This document shows, one piece after another, positions 55,415-63,938 of a DNA stretch of 64,000 nucleotides. Source of the stretch: Streptomyces sp. RKND-216 (GTDB lineage Bacteria > Actinomycetota > Actinomycetes > Streptomycetales > Streptomycetaceae). The notes below the pieces were generated by a model, which saw only the letters and a list, made by a program, of their open reading frames with translations, was not told where the DNA came from and made no database searches. A program made the translations under genes and the position numbers. The DNA is taken from positions 3,812,001 through 3,876,000 of the forward strand of contig NZ_SSBQ01000002.1 in the NCBI RefSeq assembly GCF_004795255.1, in the 5' to 3' direction. The first letter of the stretch is position 1; each line of letters starts with the position of its first letter.

Positions 55415-57775
55415 GTGAACAGCAGACGGAGATCCACAAGATCGAGGTCGGCTGCCCTGGTCACCACGGTTGCCGCGCTCGGCGCGGCCGTTCTGATGCC
55501 AGCCACATCGGCTCAGGCACAGCCGGAAGCCAACCCGGACGCCCAGAGCAAGCCGGCCAAGGTCGAGGGGCATGAGCACCCGCACAACCTGGACGGTCCG
55601 TTCAGCAAGCAGCAGCGCCAGAGCAAGCAGGTCGCCCTGGAGAAGCTGGCCGCCGGGGAGGGCGACAAGGGCAAGGCCGAGACCTTCCAGCGCAACGGCT
55701 CCCGGGTCATGAAGCTCGACGACAACAAGTACGTCGAACTCCAGCGGGAGAAGACCGACAAGATCTTCACCGTGCTCATCGAGTTCGGTGACAAGGTCGA
55801 CCCGGAGTACGGCGGCGAAGCCGGTCCCGGGCACAACGAGATCGCCGAGCCGGACCGGTCGAAGGACAACTCCACCTACTGGCAGGAGGACTTCAACCGG
55901 GAGCACTTCGAGGACGTCTACTTCGGCGAGGGCGAAGGCTCCCTGAAGAGCTTCTACGAGAAGCAGTCCTCGGGCCGCTATTCGGTCGAGGGCCACGTCT
56001 CGGACTGGGTCAAGGTCGAGTACAACGAGGCCCGCTACGGCTCGAACTACTGCGGCGCCACCACCTGCTCCACGGTGTGGGACGCGATCAAGCACGGCGT
56101 GACCGCCTGGGTCGAGGGCCAGAAGGCCTCCGGCAAGACGGACGCCGAGATCGCCGACATGCTCGCCGAGTACGACAAGTGGGACCGTTACGACTACGAC
56201 GGTGACGGCAACTTCAACGAGCGTGACGGCTACATCGACCACTTCCAGTGGATTCACGCCGGTGAGGACGAGTCGGCCGGCGGCGGCGCGCAGGGCGAGA
56301 ACGCCATCTGGGCCCACCGCTGGTACGCCTACGGTCACGACGTCGGCAGCACTGGCCCCGAGTACAACCAGGCCGGCGGCACCCAGATCGGCGACACCGG
56401 CATCTGGGTGGGCGACTACACCGTCCAGCCGGAGAACGGCGGCCTCGGCGTCTTCGCGCACGAGTACGGTCACGACCTCGGTCTGCCGGACCACTACGAC
56501 ACCTCCGGCACCGGCGAGAACTCGGTCGGTTTCTGGTCCCTGATGTCGTCGGGTTCCTGGCTGAACAAGGGCGAGGACTCGATCGGCGACTGGGCCGGCG
56601 ACCTGAACGCCTGGGACAAGTTCCAGCTGGGCTGGCTGGACTACGAGACCGCGAAGGCGGCCACGAAGTCCACCCACAAGCTGGGCGTGCACAACTACAA
56701 CACCAAGAACCCGCAGGCGCTGATCGTCGAACTCCCGGACAAGGAGAAGACGACCACCATCGTGAAGCCCGCCGAGGGCAGCATGCAGTGGTGGAGCGGC
56801 AGCGGTGACGACCTGAGCAACACGCTCACCCGCGGTGTCGACCTGACCGGGAAGACCAGCGCTTCGCTGGACTTCAAGGGCTGGTACGACATCGAGGCCA
56901 ACTACGACTACCTCTACACCGAGGTGTCCACGGACGGCGGCGACAACTGGACGGTGCTGGACGGCACCGTCGACGGTGAGCCGATCCCGCGGGACGGCGG
57001 CGACCGTCCGGCGCTGCACGGTCAGTCGGGCGCGTACAAGGACCTCACGTACTCCCTCGACGCCTTTGCAGGCCAGAAGTTCGACCTTCGCTTCCGTTAC
57101 CAGACGGACGGCGGCGTGGCCCCCAAGGGCTTCGCGGCCGACGCTCTCAGCATCACCGCCGACGGCGCCGTGGTGTTCGAGGACGGCGCGGAGGACGGCG
57201 ACAACGGCTGGACGACGGACGGCTTCTCGCGCATCGAGGAGTCCTTCACCAAGTCGTACCCGCAGTTCTACATCGTCGAGAACCGCCAGTACGTCAGCTA
57301 CGACGAGTCGCTGCGTACCGGTCCGTACAACTTCGGCTGGGCCACCGACAAGCCGGACTGGGTGGAGCGCTACGCCTACCAGCGCGGCATGCTCGTCTGG
57401 CTCTGGGACACCTCCCAGAAGGACAACAACGTCGGTCAGCACGCAGGTGAGGGCCTGATCCTCCCCATCGACGCGCACGCCAAGCCGGAGCGCTGGGGCG
57501 ACGACACCCTGATGCGTCCGCGCATCCAGGGCTACGACTCGGCCTTCAGCTGGTACCCGTCGGGCGGCATGGCCCTCCACAACGACGGCGAACGTACGTT
57601 CGTCTGGCCGAAGTGGGGCAAGCCGGTCTTCGACGACCACAAGGGCAAGTACTGGTACGAGACCAACCCGGAGTCGAGCGTCAAGGTGCCCGACACCAAC
57701 ACCCGCATCGCCATCGTCGAGCAGCCCTTCAGCGGCAAGACGATGACCGTCCAGGTGGGTCCGTCCACGCGCTGA
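55415..57775 (+). CDS. Secreted M6-family metalloprotease (immune inhibitor A type)
   Basis: A 786-residue extracellular protease. A signal peptide (about 1-36) is followed by a propeptide-like region and the M6 catalytic domain with the zinc motif HEYGH at residues 349-353 and the continuing DLGLPDHYD. A C-terminal jelly-roll-like domain with YLYTEVSTDGGDNWTVL follows, common in this family, for substrate or surface binding. Streptomyces use such proteases on extracellular proteins. The GTG start at 55415 is set by the signal sequence (MNSRRRSTRSRS). Confidence 0.93.
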   Translation: MNSRRRSTRSRSAALVTTVAALGAAVLMPATSAQAQPEANPDAQSKPAKVEGHEHPHNLDGPFSKQQRQSKQVALEKLAAGEGDKGKAETFQRNGSRVMKLDDNKYVELQREKTDKIFTVLIEFGDKVDPEYGGEAGPGHNEIAEPDRSKDNSTYWQEDFNREHFEDVYFGEGEGSLKSFYEKQSSGRYSVEGHVSDWVKVEYNEARYGSNYCGATTCSTVWDAIKHGVTAWVEGQKASGKTDAEIADMLAEYDKWDRYDYDGDGNFNERDGYIDHFQWIHAGEDESAGGGAQGENAIWAHRWYAYGHDVGSTGPEYNQAGGTQIGDTGIWVGDYTVQPENGGLGVFAHEYGHDLGLPDHYDTSGTGENSVGFWSLMSSGSWLNKGEDSIGDWAGDLNAWDKFQLGWLDYETAKAATKSTHKLGVHNYNTKNPQALIVELPDKEKTTTIVKPAEGSMQWWSGSGDDLSNTLTRGVDLTGKTSASLDFKGWYDIEANYDYLYTEVSTDGGDNWTVLDGTVDGEPIPRDGGDRPALHGQSGAYKDLTYSLDAFAGQKFDLRFRYQTDGGVAPKGFAADALSITADGAVVFEDGAEDGDNGWTTDGFSRIEESFTKSYPQFYIVENRQYVSYDESLRTGPYNFGWATDKPDWVERYAYQRGMLVWLWDTSQKDNNVGQHAGEGLILPIDAHAKPERWGDDTLMRPRIQGYDSAFSWYPSGGMALHNDGERTFVWPKWGKPVFDDHKGKYWYETNPESSVKVPDTNTRIAIVEQPFSGKTMTVQVGPSTR

Positions 57776-57800
57776 TTTGCATCGTTGCAGGTCAAAACAT

Positions 57801-57835
57801 GATCGGCCGTTGCCCCTGGCGGGCAGCGGCCGATC
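57801..57835 (+). terminator. Intrinsic terminator after the M6 protease
   Basis: GATCGGCCGTTGCCC (57801-57815) pairs with GGGCAGCGGCCGATC (57821-57835), with one G-T pair and a 5-base loop. Confidence 0.8.
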
Positions 57836-57897
57836 CGCGCTATAGATGCCTCCTGTAGGCCCATCGGAAGACCACGACAACGGGGGAGAACCTGATC

Positions 57898-58350
57898 ATG
57901 GCCGGAGGCGGATTCGTACGGCTGCCGGACGGCAGCGTGATCGTCGCGCTGTCCCTGCCGGTGCCGCGCCCCAGCGGGCTCCCGGCGGCCGCGGGCGCCT
58001 GGCCCTGGCGGCAGCGGCCCGCCCCCGTCGAGGAGACCGACGGGTGGCCGCAGCGCTGGTCCGCCCACGCCGACGCGGCGCACACCGTACGGGCGGCGGG
58101 CTGGCACCCCGGCGGCGAGGACGAGCCGCGCGTGCGGGTGCTGGTCCACGCGGTCAACCGGGCCAGGGCGCTGACCAGGCTCAGAAACCTCGGCATGCGC
58201 GCGGTGTACCTGCGGGGCAACGCGGAGCCGCCGACGCCCGACGAGGTCACCGCCGTCCTGCACCACCCGGACGGCCTCGTCTGGCGCGCCCGGCCCCACG
58301 ACGACACGGAGTCCTGGCAGCCCATAGCCGCCCTCCTCCGCGCCGCCTGA
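57898..58350 (+). CDS. Hypothetical protein
   Basis: A 150-residue protein of unknown function. No signal or helix; composition is Pro/Trp/Arg-rich with RVRVLVHAVNRARALTRLRNLGMRAVYLRGN in the middle. The frame is GC-biased and starts MAGGGFVRLPDGSVIVALSLPV after GGGGGAGAACC. It is convergent with pncA. Confidence 0.7.
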   Translation: MAGGGFVRLPDGSVIVALSLPVPRPSGLPAAAGAWPWRQRPAPVEETDGWPQRWSAHADAAHTVRAAGWHPGGEDEPRVRVLVHAVNRARALTRLRNLGMRAVYLRGNAEPPTPDEVTAVLHHPDGLVWRARPHDDTESWQPIAALLRAA

Positions 58351-58353
58351 CCT

Positions 58354-58440
58354 CCCCGACGGCCCGGGATGCCCCTGAGGACCGGTCCCGGCTCCAGGAA
58401 GCCGGAGACGGCCCCCTGGCGGCCCTCCCGGCCGTCGGGG
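58354..58440. terminator. Long bidirectional hairpin between the hypothetical gene and pncA
   Basis: CCCCGACGGCC (58354-58364) pairs with GGCCGTCGGGG (58430-58440), closing a loop of about 65 bases which itself has smaller stems. It lies between convergent genes and may terminate both. Confidence 0.55.
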
Positions 58441-58457
58441 CGGCGGCCGGACAGGTC

Positions 58458-59054
58458 CTACCGGCTGCTCCGCAGGACGGGCGTTCCGGAGAGGTCCACG
58501 CCGGCGGCGCGCAGCTCCTGGAGGGCCCGTTCCGTCGATCCGGCGGCCACTCCCGCCGTCAGCTCCAGCAGCACCCGCGTCCGGAACCCCGCCGCCTGCG
58601 CGTCCAGCGCCGTCGCCCGGACGCAGTGGTCCGTCGCGATGCCCACGACGTCGACCTCGGTCACCTCCCGTGCCCGCAGCCAGTCGGCGAGCGACGTCCC
58701 GTGCTCGTCGGCGCCCTCGAAGCCGCTGTAGGCGGCGGTGTAGTGCCCCTTGTCGAAGACCGCGTCGACCCCGCCGGCCGTGACGGCGGGGGCGAAGTGC
58801 GGGTGGAAGCCGACGCCCTCCGTGCCGGCCACGCAGTGCTGCGGCCAGGAGCGCTCGAAGTCTGGGTTCTCCGCGAAGTGGTCCCCCGGATCAATGTGCA
58901 TGTCCCGGCTGGCCACCACGTGGCGGTAGCCCGCGGCGGTGTCGCCGACCAGCTCGGTGATGGCGGCGGCGACGTCCCCGCCGCCGGCCACGCCGAGGCT
59001 GCCCCCCTCGCAGAAGTCGTTCTGCACGTCCACGACGATCAGTGCCCTGTGCAT
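58458..59054 (-). CDS. pncA: Nicotinamidase PncA
   Basis: A 198-residue isochorismatase-fold hydrolase that deamidates nicotinamide to nicotinate. The catalytic triad is present: Asp9 in IVVDVQNDF, Lys in VFDKGHYT, and Cys in ATDHCVRATA. Metal-binding Asp/His (DMHIDPGDHF) are also seen. It follows pncB by 66 bases on the same strand, and the two make the nicotinamide salvage route to NAD. Confidence 0.96.
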   Translation of the reverse strand: MHRALIVVDVQNDFCEGGSLGVAGGGDVAAAITELVGDTAAGYRHVVASRDMHIDPGDHFAENPDFERSWPQHCVAGTEGVGFHPHFAPAVTAGGVDAVFDKGHYTAAYSGFEGADEHGTSLADWLRAREVTEVDVVGIATDHCVRATALDAQAAGFRTRVLLELTAGVAAGSTERALQELRAAGVDLSGTPVLRSSR

Positions 59055-59120
59055 CAGTGCACCCTCCTCGAATCTCCTCGGCCCTCGAGTCTCCTCGGCC
59101 GAAACGGACCCTGCGGTTGC

Positions 59121-60449
59121 TCAGACGTACTCGGTCGGCAGCACCGGCTCGCCGCGCGACAGCTGTGTGGCGGACATCGGCAGCCCCGCCAGGGCGCGCC
59201 GGTGCCGATCGCGCGCGGCGTCGAGCGGCTCGCGCCCGACCGTCTCGCCGCCGCGCACCAGCGGCACCTGCAGCGTCACGCCGGCCAGTTCCTCCGGGAC
59301 CGGGCCGGTGCCGATGCGCTCCGCCTCCGCGACGCCGGCCGCGTCGCGCGGCCGGGCCGCCCACTTCGCGCCGCCGATGGAGGTCTTGCCGCCGGTCGAC
59401 TTCTTCGCCACGGAGCGCATCGGGGCGTCCGGCCCGTCCCCGTCCGCCCGGGCGACCAGCTTGTAGACCATCGAGCTGGTGGGGTGTCCGCTGCCGGTGA
59501 CCAGGCGGGTACCGACGCCGTAGCTGTCCACCGGTGCGGCGGCCAGCGAGGCGATGGCGTACTCGTCCAGGTCGCTGGTGACCACGATCCTGGTGTCGGT
59601 GGCGCCCAGCTCGTCGAGCTGCTGCCGTACCCGGTGGGCGACCAGCAGCAGGTCGCCGGAGTCGATGCGCACGGCGCCGAGTCCCGGACCGGCGACCTCC
59701 ACGGCCGTGCGGACGGCCTCGGCGACGTCGTAGGTGTCGACCAGCAGCGTGGTGCCGCTGCCCAGCGACTTCACCTGCGCGGTGAAGGCGTCCCGCTCGG
59801 TGTCGTGCAGCAGCGTGAAAGAGTGCGCGCTGGTGCCGACGGTGGGGATGCCGTACCGGAAGCCGGCGGCCAGGTCGGAGGTGGAGGCGAAGCCGCCGAG
59901 GTAGGCGGCGCGCGAGGCGGCGACGGCGGCCAGCTCGTGCGTGCGCCGGGCGCCCATCTCGACCAGGGGCCGCCCGCCCGCGGCGACGGCCATGCGGGAG
60001 GCCGCGGCGGCGACCGCCGAGTCGTGGTTGAGGATGGAGAGGATCACCGTCTCCAGCAGCACGCACTCCGCGAAGGTGCCCTCCACCCGCATGATCGGCG
60101 AGCCGGGAAAGTAGACCTCGCCCTCCGGGTAGCCGTACACGTCGCCACGGAAGCGGTAGTCCGCGAGCCAGTCGAGGGTGGGATCGTCGACGACCCCGTG
60201 CGAGCGGAGGAAGCGCAGTACCTTCTCCTCGAACCGGAAGTTCTCGATGGCGTCCAGCACCCGCCCGGTGCCGGCGACGACGCCGTAGCGGCGGCCCTCC
60301 GGCAGCCGCCGGGTGAAGACCTCGAAGACGGAGCGGCGGTCGGCGGTGCCGCCCCGCAGCGCGGCCTGAAGCATCGTGAACTCGTACTGGTCGGTGAAGA
60401 GCGCCGTGGACGGCACCGGCACCGGCAGTCCCAGATCCCCTGTGTCCAT
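59121..60449 (-). CDS. pncB: Nicotinate phosphoribosyltransferase PncB
   Basis: A 442-residue enzyme that joins nicotinate and PRPP to make nicotinate mononucleotide. Features: the N-terminal ALFTDQYEFTMLQAALRGGTADRRSVFEVFTRRLPEGRRYGV, the RRTHE His region (autophosphorylation His in the family) and a C-terminal LVRGGETVGREPLD. Gene precedes pncA in an operon. A palindrome in the promoter (60466-60488) may be an operator for a NAD-metabolism repressor. Confidence 0.96.
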   Translation of the reverse strand: MDTGDLGLPVPVPSTALFTDQYEFTMLQAALRGGTADRRSVFEVFTRRLPEGRRYGVVAGTGRVLDAIENFRFEEKVLRFLRSHGVVDDPTLDWLADYRFRGDVYGYPEGEVYFPGSPIMRVEGTFAECVLLETVILSILNHDSAVAAAASRMAVAAGGRPLVEMGARRTHELAAVAASRAAYLGGFASTSDLAAGFRYGIPTVGTSAHSFTLLHDTERDAFTAQVKSLGSGTTLLVDTYDVAEAVRTAVEVAGPGLGAVRIDSGDLLLVAHRVRQQLDELGATDTRIVVTSDLDEYAIASLAAAPVDSYGVGTRLVTGSGHPTSSMVYKLVARADGDGPDAPMRSVAKKSTGGKTSIGGAKWAARPRDAAGVAEAERIGTGPVPEELAGVTLQVPLVRGGETVGREPLDAARDRHRRALAGLPMSATQLSRGEPVLPTEYV

Positions 60450-60465
60450 ACGATGATGCTACCCC

Positions 60466-60488
60466 ATATCTCGTCAGAGTGACGATAT
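60466..60488. promoter_or_regulatory. Palindrome in the pncB/clpS divergent promoter
   Basis: TCGTCA-GAG-TGACGA at 60471-60485 is a perfect 6-base inverted repeat, with ATATC and ATATC-like flanks extending to 60466-60488. It is 22 bases from the pncB start. NAD salvage genes are commonly repressed by NrtR or NadR-type proteins that use such sites, but no such gene is in the window. Confidence 0.55.
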
Positions 60489-60555
60489 CCGGGAGCGGTG
60501 TCGCGCCGCCTCGTCCGGGGAGCCGTTTGCGCGACGGCCCCCGGGGGGTGGCAGC

Positions 60556-60867
60556 ATGGGACACGTGAGCGTCGCACCCACGGAGATCGAACGCCCGGAG
60601 TCACGCGAGGCGCCCGTCGAGGTACCCGAGCCGGACGTCCCCTGGGTGACGCTCGTGCACAACGACCCGGTCAACCTGATGAGTTACGTGACCTATGTCT
60701 TCCAGAGCTACTTCGGCTACCCGAAGGACAAGGCCAAGAAGCTGATGATGGACGTCCACCACAAGGGCAGGGCCGTGGTCTCGACCGGCAGCCGCGAGGA
60801 GATGGAGCGCGACGTGCAGGCCATGCACGGGTACGGCCTGTGGGCCACCCTCACCCAGGACCGCTGA
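60556..60867 (+). CDS. clpS: ATP-dependent Clp protease adaptor ClpS
   Basis: A 103-residue adaptor that hands N-end-rule substrates to ClpAP/ClpCP. The core is [26 protein letters not shown], with the Asn-Asp binding pocket of the family, and [32 protein letters not shown] 60556 is used; GTG 60565 is a possible alternative. It overlaps DUF2017 by one base (TGATG). Confidence 0.96.
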   Translation: MGHVSVAPTEIERPESREAPVEVPEPDVPWVTLVHNDPVNLMSYVTYVFQSYFGYPKDKAKKLMMDVHHKGRAVVSTGSREEMERDVQAMHGYGLWATLTQDR

Positions 60868-61472
60868 TGGCCGGACAGTTCGAGCCCACCGCCGACGGCG
60901 GCGCCGCGGTCGCGCTGGACGAGGTGGAGATCTCCATCCTCCGCAGCCTCGCAGTTCAGCTCATGGAACTCGTCGGCCCCGGCGACGAACCGGCCCAGGG
61001 GGGCGACCCCCTCGCCGAACTCTTCGCCGAGGGACCCAGCGAGCCGCCCACCGACCCCGCGCTCGCGCGGCTCTTCCCTGACGCCTACGGTGACCCCGGA
61101 GCCGAACCCGCGAGCGCCGAGGCGGCGACCGAGGCGCGGGCCGCCTCCGCCGAGTTCCGGCGCTTCACCGAACTGGACCTGCGGGCCCGCAAGCGGGGCG
61201 ACGCCCTCGCGGTGGTCCGCGCCCTGGACGCCCTCACTCCGGAGGGTGACGGCGGCGCCGTGCTGCGCCTCGCCCCGGACGACTCCCGTCAGTGGCTCGG
61301 GGCCCTCAACGACCTCCGGCTGGCCATCGGCGCCCGCCTGGAGGTCACCGACGACGAGGACGGCGGCGGCCTCTACACCCTCCCCGACTCCGACCCGCGC
61401 AAGCCCATGGTCATGGCCTACCTGTGGCTCGGCGCGCTCCAGGAGACCCTCGTGGAGACGCTGCCCGGCTGA
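60867..61472 (+). CDS. DUF2017 protein
   Basis: A 201-residue protein of a family found next to clpS in actinobacteria. Helical, with LDEVEISILRSLAVQLMELVG near the start and LNDLRLAIGARLEVTDD near the end; acidic linker in the middle. The start ATG 60867 overlaps the clpS stop, so translation is coupled. Function unknown; the coupling suggests a role with ClpS or the protease. Confidence 0.9.
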   Translation: MAGQFEPTADGGAAVALDEVEISILRSLAVQLMELVGPGDEPAQGGDPLAELFAEGPSEPPTDPALARLFPDAYGDPGAEPASAEAATEARAASAEFRRFTELDLRARKRGDALAVVRALDALTPEGDGGAVLRLAPDDSRQWLGALNDLRLAIGARLEVTDDEDGGGLYTLPDSDPRKPMVMAYLWLGALQETLVETLPG

Positions 61473-61510
61473 GCGGCGCGCACTGCCACGCTGGGTGACC
61501 CGAGGCGCCC

Positions 61511-61537
61511 GATAATCGTGCCACCTACACGATTATC
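61511..61537. promoter_or_regulatory. Palindrome between DUF2017 and the alanine symporter
   Basis: GATAATCGTG (61511-61520) and CACGATTATC (61528-61537), a perfect 10-base inverted repeat with 7-base spacer, 39 bases after DUF2017 and 200 bases before the symporter. It is AT-richer than its surroundings, and may be an operator. A terminator role is also possible but it lacks the GC strength of others here. Confidence 0.5.
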
Positions 61538-61736
61538 CGGCGCATCATGTCCGCTTTGGCATGGTTCGCGGGGAGTGTATCCGGCTGTTATCCACAAGTG
61601 TGACGTGGGTCACGCGACGTGTGTCGCTCTGCGTGGTAGGAACTCCCCCAACACACGCGAGATTTACCAGCCCCCGGTGAACTCCGCACGCACGCAGCCC
61701 GCACCCCCAGGCGGCCGAAACTGCCAGAGGAATTCC

Positions 61737-63323
61737 ATGGCCAACACTGACTCCTCGTTCCTCGAGTCCGTCGACCAGGCGATCAGCGACTTCACCGAGC
61801 CCATAGCCACGTGGATGGCCGAGGTCGTCTTCTACGAGGTCCACCTCTTCGGACACGACTTCCCCTGGATCGTCGCCTGGCTCGTGGTGGCGGGTCTGGT
61901 CTTCACCACCTACTTCGGCTTCGCCCAGCTGCGCCACCTGAAGGTGGCGTTCAAGCTCGTACGCGGCAAGTACGAGCAGAAGGACGCACCGGGCGAGGTC
62001 AGCCACTTCCAGGCGCTGACCTCCGCGGTGTCCGGCACCGTCGGTCTCGGCAACATCGCCGGTGTCGCCATCGCCGTCACCATCGGTGGCGCCGGCGCCA
62101 CCTTCTGGATGATCCTCTGCGGCCTCCTCGGCATGGCCACCAAGTTCGTCGAGTGCACCCTCGGTGTGAAGTACCGCGAGATCCACGCCGACGGCACCGT
62201 CTCCGGCGGCCCGATGCACTACCTGCGTAAGGGCATGGCCGAGCGCGGCTTCGCCGGCGTCGGCAAGGTGCTCGCCGTCGGCTCCGCCGTCTCGCTGCTG
62301 TTCTTCACCTTCTTCGGCGGCAACCTCTTCCAGGTCAACCAGAGCCTCGAGCAGCTCCAGTCGGTCACCGGCAAGGACGACAGCGTCTTCACCAGCTCCG
62401 GCGGCGCCTTCTTCTTCGGTCTCCTCATCGCCGCGGTCGTCGCACTCGTCCTCATCGGCGGCATGAAGTCCATCGGCGCGGTCACCAGCAAGCTCGTCCC
62501 GAGCATGGCGCTCCTCTACGTGACCGCCTGCGTCATCGTCATCGCCTTCAACATCACCGCGGTCCCGGACGCCTTCGGCGAGATCTTCCAGGGCGCGTTC
62601 AGCCCCGAGGGGGTCGTCGGCGGCATCATCGGCGCGATCATCCAGGGTTTCCGCCGCGCCGCCTTCTCCAACGAGGCCGGCATCGGCTCCGCGCCGATCG
62701 CCCACTCCGCGGTGAAGACCAAGCGCCCCGCCACCGAGGGTCTCGTGGCCATGCTCGAGCCCTTCCTGGACACGGTCTTCATCTGCACCATGACGGCCCT
62801 GACCATCGTCATCGCCCAGCCGCAGAGCTTCCTGGACGCCCGCGAGAAGGCCGCCACCGGTGCCGCTCCCGAGTCCGGCGTCGCCCTGACCTCGGACGCC
62901 TTCGAGACGGTGATCCCCTGGTTCCCGTACGTCCTCACCGTCGCGGTCCTGCTGTTCGCCATCTCCACGATCATCACGTGGAGCTACTACGGACTGAAGG
63001 CCTGGACCTACCTCTTCGGCCGCAGCCGTGCCAGTGAGCTGATCTACAAGATCTTCTTCTGCACCATCGTCGTCTCCGGTGCGCTGATGTCCCTCGGCTC
63101 GCTGGTCACGATGGCCGACTCGTTCCTCTTCCTGGCCGCCGTGTTCAACATCATCGGCCTGTACTTCCTGGCCCCGGTCGTCAAGCGCGAGCTGCGCCGG
63201 GTCCTGGAGTACGTCCGCCGGCGCGACGCCGGGGAGACCGACGAGCAGATCGAGGCCTCCGAGCCCCGGGACTCCGTCCCCGGCCAGGGCGGCCCCGGAC
63301 TCGCCGGCGCCACGTCGGTCTGA
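61737..63323 (+). CDS. Sodium:alanine symporter (AGCS family)
   Basis: A 528-residue amino-acid carrier with about ten to eleven helices. Family signatures are GTVGLGNIAGVAIAVTIGGAGATFW and FSNEAGIGSAPIAHSAV. It couples sodium and alanine/glycine uptake. The ATG at 61737 follows AGAGGAATTCC; the soluble tail (EQIEASEPRDSV) is typical. Terminator follows. Confidence 0.95.
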   Translation: MANTDSSFLESVDQAISDFTEPIATWMAEVVFYEVHLFGHDFPWIVAWLVVAGLVFTTYFGFAQLRHLKVAFKLVRGKYEQKDAPGEVSHFQALTSAVSGTVGLGNIAGVAIAVTIGGAGATFWMILCGLLGMATKFVECTLGVKYREIHADGTVSGGPMHYLRKGMAERGFAGVGKVLAVGSAVSLLFFTFFGGNLFQVNQSLEQLQSVTGKDDSVFTSSGGAFFFGLLIAAVVALVLIGGMKSIGAVTSKLVPSMALLYVTACVIVIAFNITAVPDAFGEIFQGAFSPEGVVGGIIGAIIQGFRRAAFSNEAGIGSAPIAHSAVKTKRPATEGLVAMLEPFLDTVFICTMTALTIVIAQPQSFLDAREKAATGAAPESGVALTSDAFETVIPWFPYVLTVAVLLFAISTIITWSYYGLKAWTYLFGRSRASELIYKIFFCTIVVSGALMSLGSLVTMADSFLFLAAVFNIIGLYFLAPVVKRELRRVLEYVRRRDAGETDEQIEASEPRDSVPGQGGPGLAGATSV

Positions 63324-63361
63324 CCGCCCGCCCGGCGCTGCCGGGAGGACGTCCCCACCAG

Positions 63362-63407
63362 GCACAGGCCCGGTGAGCACCCCGCGGGGAGCCCACCGGG
63401 CCTGTGC
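63362..63407 (+). terminator. Intrinsic terminator after the symporter
   Basis: GCACAGGCCCGGTG (63362-63375) pairs with CACCGGGCCTGTGC (63394-63407). The loop holds a small CCCCGCGGGG stem. The M67 gene starts 15 bases later, so its promoter must overlap or read through this stem. Confidence 0.75.
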
Positions 63408-63421
63408 TTATCCTGCATATC

Positions 63422-63853
63422 ATGCTGACCATCACACAGGAGCTGCACGACGCGATCGTGGCCCACGCCCGCGCCGACCACCCCGACGAGGCGTGCGGCG
63501 TCGTCGCCGGCCCCGCCGGCTCCGGCCGCCCCGAGCGGTTCATCCCGATGCTGAACGCGGCCCGGTCGCCCACGTTCTACGAGTTCGACTCCACCGACCT
63601 GCTCAAGCTCTACCGCGAGATGGACGACCGCGACGAGGAGCCCGTCGTCATCTACCACTCGCACACCGCCACCGAGGCCTACCCCTCGCGCACCGACATC
63701 TCCTACGCCAACGAGCCCGGTGCCCACTACGTGCTGGTCTCCACCGCCGACTGCGGCAACGACGAGGGCCCGTTCTCCTTCCGCTCCTTCCGCATCGTGG
63801 ACGGAACCGTGGAAGAGGAGGAAGTAGGCGTCGTCCCCGCCTACGACGCTTGA
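63422..63853 (+). CDS. M67-family (JAMM/MPN+) metalloprotease
   Basis: A 143-residue zinc metalloprotease. The JAMM motif is intact: Glu in DEACGVVAG, and HSH-(x7)-S-x2-D in HSHTATEAYPSRTD. In actinobacteria such proteins (Mec) release cysteine from the sulfur carrier CysO; the CysO and CysM genes often follow, but the next visible gene does not look like CysO. There is no good ribosome site before ATG 63422. Confidence 0.88.
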   Translation: MLTITQELHDAIVAHARADHPDEACGVVAGPAGSGRPERFIPMLNAARSPTFYEFDSTDLLKLYREMDDRDEEPVVIYHSHTATEAYPSRTDISYANEPGAHYVLVSTADCGNDEGPFSFRSFRIVDGTVEEEEVGVVPAYDA

Positions 63854-63905
63854 ACCGGCACGGCGGAGATGAGACGAGAACGTCCGTATGGTGATACCGA
63901 CATCC

Positions 63906-63924
63906 GATTCCCGCCCCGGGAATC
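63906..63924. promoter_or_regulatory. Palindrome before the last gene
   Basis: GATTCCCG-CCC-CGGGAATC, a perfect 8-base inverted repeat 15 bases before the ATG at 63939. It could be a terminator of M67 or an operator of the next gene. Confidence 0.45.
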
Positions 63925-63938
63925 GCTACGATGAGGCC

